A stretch of 64,000 nt of DNA from assembly GCF_024169315.1 (NCBI RefSeq), contig NZ_JALJWR010000001.1:1199501-1263500 (forward strand). Direction: 5' to 3'. Origin of the DNA: Pseudomonas migulae. GTDB lineage: Bacteria > Pseudomonadota > Gammaproteobacteria > Pseudomonadales > Pseudomonadaceae. The notes below the pieces were generated by a model, which saw only the letters and a program-made list of their open reading frames with translations, had not been told where the DNA came from and did not search any database. Shown here piece after piece: positions 61,102-64,000 of the stretch. Position 1 is the stretch's first letter; each line of letters starts with the position of its first letter. The position numbers and the translations under genes are program-made.

Positions 61102-62262
61102 TCAGCGCAGCAGTGGCCGCAGCAACTCGCGGGAAATGATGTGGCGCTGGATCTCTGAAGTGCCTTCCCAGATCCGCTCGATCCGTGCGTTGCGCCAGAT
61201 GCGCTCCACCGGGCTTTCGTCCATCAGGCCCATGCCGCCGAAAATCTGCACCGCCTGATCCGCCGCGCGGCCCAGCACTTCACTGGCGAACAGCTTGGCC
61301 ATGCCGGCCTCGCCGTCGGTCATGGTGCCCTGATCCATTTTCCAGGCCGCGTGCAGGGCCAGCAGTTCGGCGGCACGGATTTCGGTGGCCATGTCCGCGA
61401 GTTTGAACGAGATACCCTGATAGGTGCCGATGGCATGGCCGAACTGTTTGCGGTCGGCCGCCCATTGCAGCGACACGTCCAGTGCCCGTTGCGCCTGGCC
61501 GACGCAATTGGCGGCGACCATCACCCGCCCGGCCGTCAGCCAGGCGTTGGCCACGTCCCAGCCCTTGCCGACTTCACCGAGCACTTTGGAGGCTGGAACG
61601 CGGCAGTCGTCGAAGAAGATTTCGCTGGTGTGGTAACCGCGGTTACTGACGCATTTGGGGCCACGGCGAATGGTCATGCCCGGCGTGTCGCGGTCGACCA
61701 GGAAGGACGTCACGGCGTTGCGCTGGCGGCCGTTGTGCTCGTAGGTGTCCGTCACCGCGAACACGATGGCGAAGTCGGCATGGCCGGCGTGGCTGATGAA
61801 ATGCTTGCTGCCGTTGAGCACGAAATCATCGCCGTCACGCACGGCGCGGGTCTTGATCGCATTGGCGTCGGAACCGGCGCCCGGCTCGGTAAGGGCGAAA
61901 CAATCGACCTTTTCCCCGCGCACACACGGCAGCAGGTAGTCCTCGATCTGCGCACCCGTGCAAGCCATGAGAATTTTCGACGGACGCGCGACGAACACGT
62001 GCAGCGCCCAGGACACCTTGGACAGCTCACGCTCGATCAACGCCTGTGACAGGTAATCGAGCCCTCCGCCGCCGACTTCCTCGGGCATGTTGAACGCATA
62101 AAAACCGGCGGCAATCGCCTTTGCGCGAATCTGCGCAGCCAGTTCCGGCGGCACGGCATCGGCGCGGTCGACGGCGTCTTCGTGGGGCAGCAGTTCTCTT
62201 TCGACGAAGCTGCGCACGGACTCAACCAGCATGTCCTGCTCTTGGGTCAGTTGAAAATTCAT
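61102..62262 (-). CDS. Acyl-CoA dehydrogenase
   Basis: FAD-dependent dehydrogenase of 386 residues, the family's usual length. Motifs: FALTEPGAGSDANAIKTRA, the FAD loop FGHAIGTYQGISFKLADM, and the catalytic Glu in IERIWEGTSEIQRHII. It oxidises an acyl-CoA to the 2,3-enoyl-CoA and passes electrons to ETF. I prefer the ATG at 62262 (AGGTG ahead), where homology begins (MNFQLTQEQDML). It is between the hydratase and synthetase genes, all minus strand with short gaps. Confidence 0.94.
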   Translation of the reverse strand: MNFQLTQEQDMLVESVRSFVERELLPHEDAVDRADAVPPELAAQIRAKAIAAGFYAFNMPEEVGGGGLDYLSQALIERELSKVSWALHVFVARPSKILMACTGAQIEDYLLPCVRGEKVDCFALTEPGAGSDANAIKTRAVRDGDDFVLNGSKHFISHAGHADFAIVFAVTDTYEHNGRQRNAVTSFLVDRDTPGMTIRRGPKCVSNRGYHTSEIFFDDCRVPASKVLGEVGKGWDVANAWLTAGRVMVAANCVGQAQRALDVSLQWAADRKQFGHAIGTYQGISFKLADMATEIRAAELLALHAAWKMDQGTMTDGEAGMAKLFASEVLGRAADQAVQIFGGMGLMDESPVERIWRNARIERIWEGTSEIQRHIISRELLRPLLR

Positions 62263-62281
62263 GGTTGCACCTGCGGTTCGA

Positions 62282-63073
62282 TTACTGGCCGATGAAATGA
62301 GGCGTGCGTTTTTCCACGGCGGCCCTGAGGGCTTCAGTGCCGTCCTGGCTGCGACCACACAGCAAGCCCGCTGCCTGTTCGGCCGCGAGTTGCTCGGCCA
62401 GGCTGCGCCGGGCGCCGTCGCGCAGCAGCACCTTGGTCTGGGCGAAGGCGAATGTCGGGCCGCTGGCCAGCCGCGTCGCCAGCTCGGTGGTTTGCGTGAT
62501 CAACGCTTCATCGGCGCACACTTCGCTCACCAAGCCGGTGGCCAACGCGCGGTCGGCACTCCAGATTTCGTCGAGGAACAGCAGGCGTTTGCTCTGCTCG
62601 AGGCCGATCAACCGTGGCAGGTGCCAACTGGCGCCGGCGTCCGGCGAGTAAGCCATGCTGGTGTAACCGGCCTTGAACCGTGCCGATTGCGCGGCGAGTC
62701 GGAAGTCGCAGCACAACGTCAGGTCCATCCCGGCGCCTACAGCAATGCCGTTGATGGCAGCAATGGTGGGTTTGCTGAAACCGTGCAGGCGATTCATCAA
62801 CTGGTGGGCGGTTTCGGTCCAGCCGTAGGTTTCAAGAATGCCGCGGCGCTCGGCGTCGGCCCATTCGGCCACGTCCGCGCCCGCGCAGAAACCTTTGCCG
62901 TTGCCGGTCAGCACCAGCACCCGTATCGCCGGGTCGGCTTCATGGCCGTCGAGCAGATCGATCAAGGCCTTGAGGGTGGGAATGTCCAGCGCGTTGCGTT
63001 GCTCGGTGCGGTTGAGGGTGATCCAGGCGATGCCGTTTTCAACCCGGCTGAGCAGTGACGGTTGCGAAGTCAT
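62282..63073 (-). CDS. Enoyl-CoA hydratase/isomerase family protein
   Basis: A 263-residue crotonase. The oxyanion-hole motifs are GNGKGFCAGADVAEW and AINGIAVGAGMDL; the active-site segment YSPDAGASWHLPRLIG has Asp where many hydratases have Glu, as in PaaG-type isomerases. It is the first gene of the CoA operon, with GAGGACC before the ATG at 63073. A TetR-type site lies 55 bases upstream and the 20-bp shared element 174 bases upstream, so this operon is tied to aruI control. Confidence 0.93.
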   Translation of the reverse strand: MTSQPSLLSRVENGIAWITLNRTEQRNALDIPTLKALIDLLDGHEADPAIRVLVLTGNGKGFCAGADVAEWADAERRGILETYGWTETAHQLMNRLHGFSKPTIAAINGIAVGAGMDLTLCCDFRLAAQSARFKAGYTSMAYSPDAGASWHLPRLIGLEQSKRLLFLDEIWSADRALATGLVSEVCADEALITQTTELATRLASGPTFAFAQTKVLLRDGARRSLAEQLAAEQAAGLLCGRSQDGTEALRAAVEKRTPHFIGQ

Positions 63074-63127
63074 GAAAGGTCCTCGTCGTTCTTATAGTTG
63101 GACTGGAGGTACGAACTGCTGACGATA

Positions 63128-63143
63128 CTAAACAAGTGTTCAG
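63128..63143. promoter_or_regulatory. CTAAAC-N4-GTTCAG operator (regulon site 5)
   Basis: CTAAAC (63128-63133), AAGT, GTTCAG (63138-63143), 55 bases before the enoyl-CoA hydratase start. Arms match the TGAAC/GTTCA theme with one T-for-G change on the left. Confidence 0.6.
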
Positions 63144-63246
63144 TAACAGGGCAATCCTTTCAAAACCGTTTAGACATCGTCGCTACAACCCGCTAATTGT
63201 TTGATTTAAATATAAAATTTCTGAAAAAAGGCAATGGATCCCCTGA

Positions 63247-63266
63247 AGCTGTTACATCTTCGAACA
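63247..63266. repeat. 20-bp promoter repeat, copy 2 (upstream of CoA operon)
   Basis: AGCTGTTACATCTTCGAACA, identical to 56771-56790, 174 bases before the hydratase start and 104 bases beyond its TetR-type site. Probable activator binding site common to aruI and the CoA operon. The bases 63144-63246 are AT-rich with no gene. Confidence 0.7.
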
Positions 63267-63288
63267 ACTCCCGGCCGTCCCAAAAAGC

Positions 63289-63325
63289 AAAAAGCCCCGC
63301 CCTCTCGAAGAGGACGGGGCTTTTT
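63289..63325 (-). terminator. Bidirectional Rho-independent terminator
   Basis: AAAAAGCCCCGCCCTCT (63289-63305) pairs with AGAGGACGGGGCTTTTT (63309-63325), one internal mismatch, 3-base loop, with A-run left and T-run right. It ends the ybdD-like transcript from the right and separates it from the CoA-operon promoter region. Confidence 0.92.
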
Positions 63326-63348
63326 GTTGCCCGCCGATCAACCGGCGT

Positions 63349-63549
63349 TCAGCAGCACCGCGTCGTGCAGCTGCGCTTGCCGTAGCGCGCTTCCTGACGT
63401 TCGCGAAAGAACGCCGAATAACTCATGACCGGCTCGCCGGGATGATTCAGCGCCATCTGCGCCACGTAGTTGTCGTAATCCGGAACGCCCACCATCAGGC
63501 GCGTGCTTTGGCTGAGGAGCTTGGCGGCATGCTGCAGTTTACGGAACAT
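63349..63549 (-). CDS. Orphan YbdD/YjiX-family small protein
   Basis: A 66-residue DUF466 protein, a second copy of the CstA partner at 34639: MVGVPDYDNYVAQMALNHPGEPVMSY and [15 protein letters not shown] with a terminal Cys pair. The ATG at 63549 gives the family length. Its neighbours are a terminator and a LysR gene; no CstA-type carrier is visible in the window on this side, though one could lie further right only if the LysR intervened. It may serve CstA in trans or a distant carrier. Confidence 0.9.
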   Translation of the reverse strand: MFRKLQHAAKLLSQSTRLMVGVPDYDNYVAQMALNHPGEPVMSYSAFFRERQEARYGKRSCTTRCC

Positions 63550-63637
63550 GGCAGAAGTCTCTTTGTGGTGTGGGGACGGTCCAATGAAACCGCACTCATG
63601 TATCTGCAATGTGTCCGCGACCGGATGATTTGTATGT

Positions 63638-64000
63638 TCACGTAGCCCGGCTCTGCGCGATGCGTTTTGCCAGATTGATAAAGTTACTCAGGACCGGCCC
63701 CTCCTCCTCCCCCCGACAGATCAGGGTAATCGGCGCGACCAGCCGTGGTCGGGCGTTGAGGCGGCAATACACCACGGACTCACGATGAAACCCGTTCATC
63801 GACGCCGGCACCACGGAAACGCCGGCACCGGCCGCCACCAGACTGATGTTGGTGAGCATTCGTTCGACTTCGAAAGCGATTTTCGGCGTGAAGCCTGCGT
63901 TCTCACAGGCCTCGATCAGCTTCGAATACATACCCGTGGCACCGCTGCGTCGCACGAGGATGAACGGCTCGTCCGCCAGGTGCTTGATCGATATGACGGG
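63638..64000 (-). CDS. LysR-family regulator, C-terminal part (truncated by window end)
   Basis: The last 120 codons of a LysR-type effector-binding domain. The frame is open to the window edge (ending at HLADEPFILVRRSGATGMY in the N-terminal direction) and stops at 63638 after LAKRIAQSRAT. The segment SLVAAGAGVSVVPASMNGF is the usual strand around the inducer cleft. The helix-turn-helix lies outside the window. Its targets are unknown. Confidence 0.88.
   Translation of the reverse strand, partial: PVISIKHLADEPFILVRRSGATGMYSKLIEACENAGFTPKIAFEVERMLTNISLVAAGAGVSVVPASMNGFHRESVVYCRLNARPRLVAPITLICRGEEEGPVLSNFINLAKRIAQSRAT

Noticed and set aside
1..64000. Prophage, plasmid, secretion-system or toxin-antitoxin island
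   Set aside because: No integrase, transposase, phage structural, replication or TA-type genes were found; the content is metabolic and regulatory.

Overview
The window reads as a chromosomal segment of a fluorescent-group Pseudomonas. Evidence is the high GC content, four REPIN-type repeats with TGTGGGAGC ends, OprD porin, CstA/YbdD, an AruH/AruI arginine-transaminase locus and many Pseudomonas-style LysR, TetR and MFS genes. I see no rRNA, tRNA, prophage, IS element or CRISPR array.

Layout. (1) 1-8147, plus strand: the end of a YejABEF-type peptide/oligopeptide importer, a nitroreductase, an ABC exporter half-transporter, and two tandem DszB-like (desulfinase/sulfonate-binding fold) proteins behind a textbook sigma-54 promoter. 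This looks like an organosulfur-scavenging cluster. (2) 8169-13184, minus: LysR, FAD monooxygenase, old yellow enzyme, DsbA/FrnE-like oxidoreductase, LysR; a redox or electrophile-detoxification operon. (3) 13424-17411, plus: a three-gene molybdenum hydroxylase (tri-haem cytochrome c, 2Fe-2S subunit, Tat-exported Mo subunit). (4) 17645-26109, minus: OprD porin, ActP-like symporter with its DUF485 partner, a second FAD monooxygenase, a VOC protein, TetR, LysR and an MFS exporter. Blocks 3 and 4 together suggest uptake and hydroxylation of an aromatic, perhaps N-heteroaromatic, compound. (5) 26528-34430: sCache chemoreceptor, RlhA, a DUF3300/DUF2950 envelope pair, small proteins and an AT-rich orphan gene. 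(6) 34639-39676: YbdD-CstA and a divergent sCache histidine kinase/LuxR-type regulator pair around a perfect 32-bp palindrome. (7) 39660-43337: glucarate dehydratase-like enolase, sugar-acid MFS and divergent LysR. (8) 43656-47775: CAP-domain protein, beta-propeller, regulators, DUF2024 and the Rho inhibitor Rof.

(9) 47794-63073 is the most interesting part. It holds an M14-type desuccinylase-like gene, a TetR, an EamA exporter, an arginine-type ABC importer, one polypeptide fusing an AruH-type transaminase to the importer ATPase, AruI (2-ketoarginine decarboxylase), a response regulator with a degenerate receiver, a second TetR, a quinone reductase, and an acyl-CoA synthetase / acyl-CoA dehydrogenase / enoyl-CoA hydratase operon. 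Five of its promoter regions carry the same TNAAC-N4-GTTCA-like inverted repeat, and two also share an exact 20-bp element. I read this as one regulon in which uptake, transamination and decarboxylation of a guanidino/basic amino acid are coupled to a CoA-dependent branch. The window ends with a second orphan YbdD and a truncated LysR gene.
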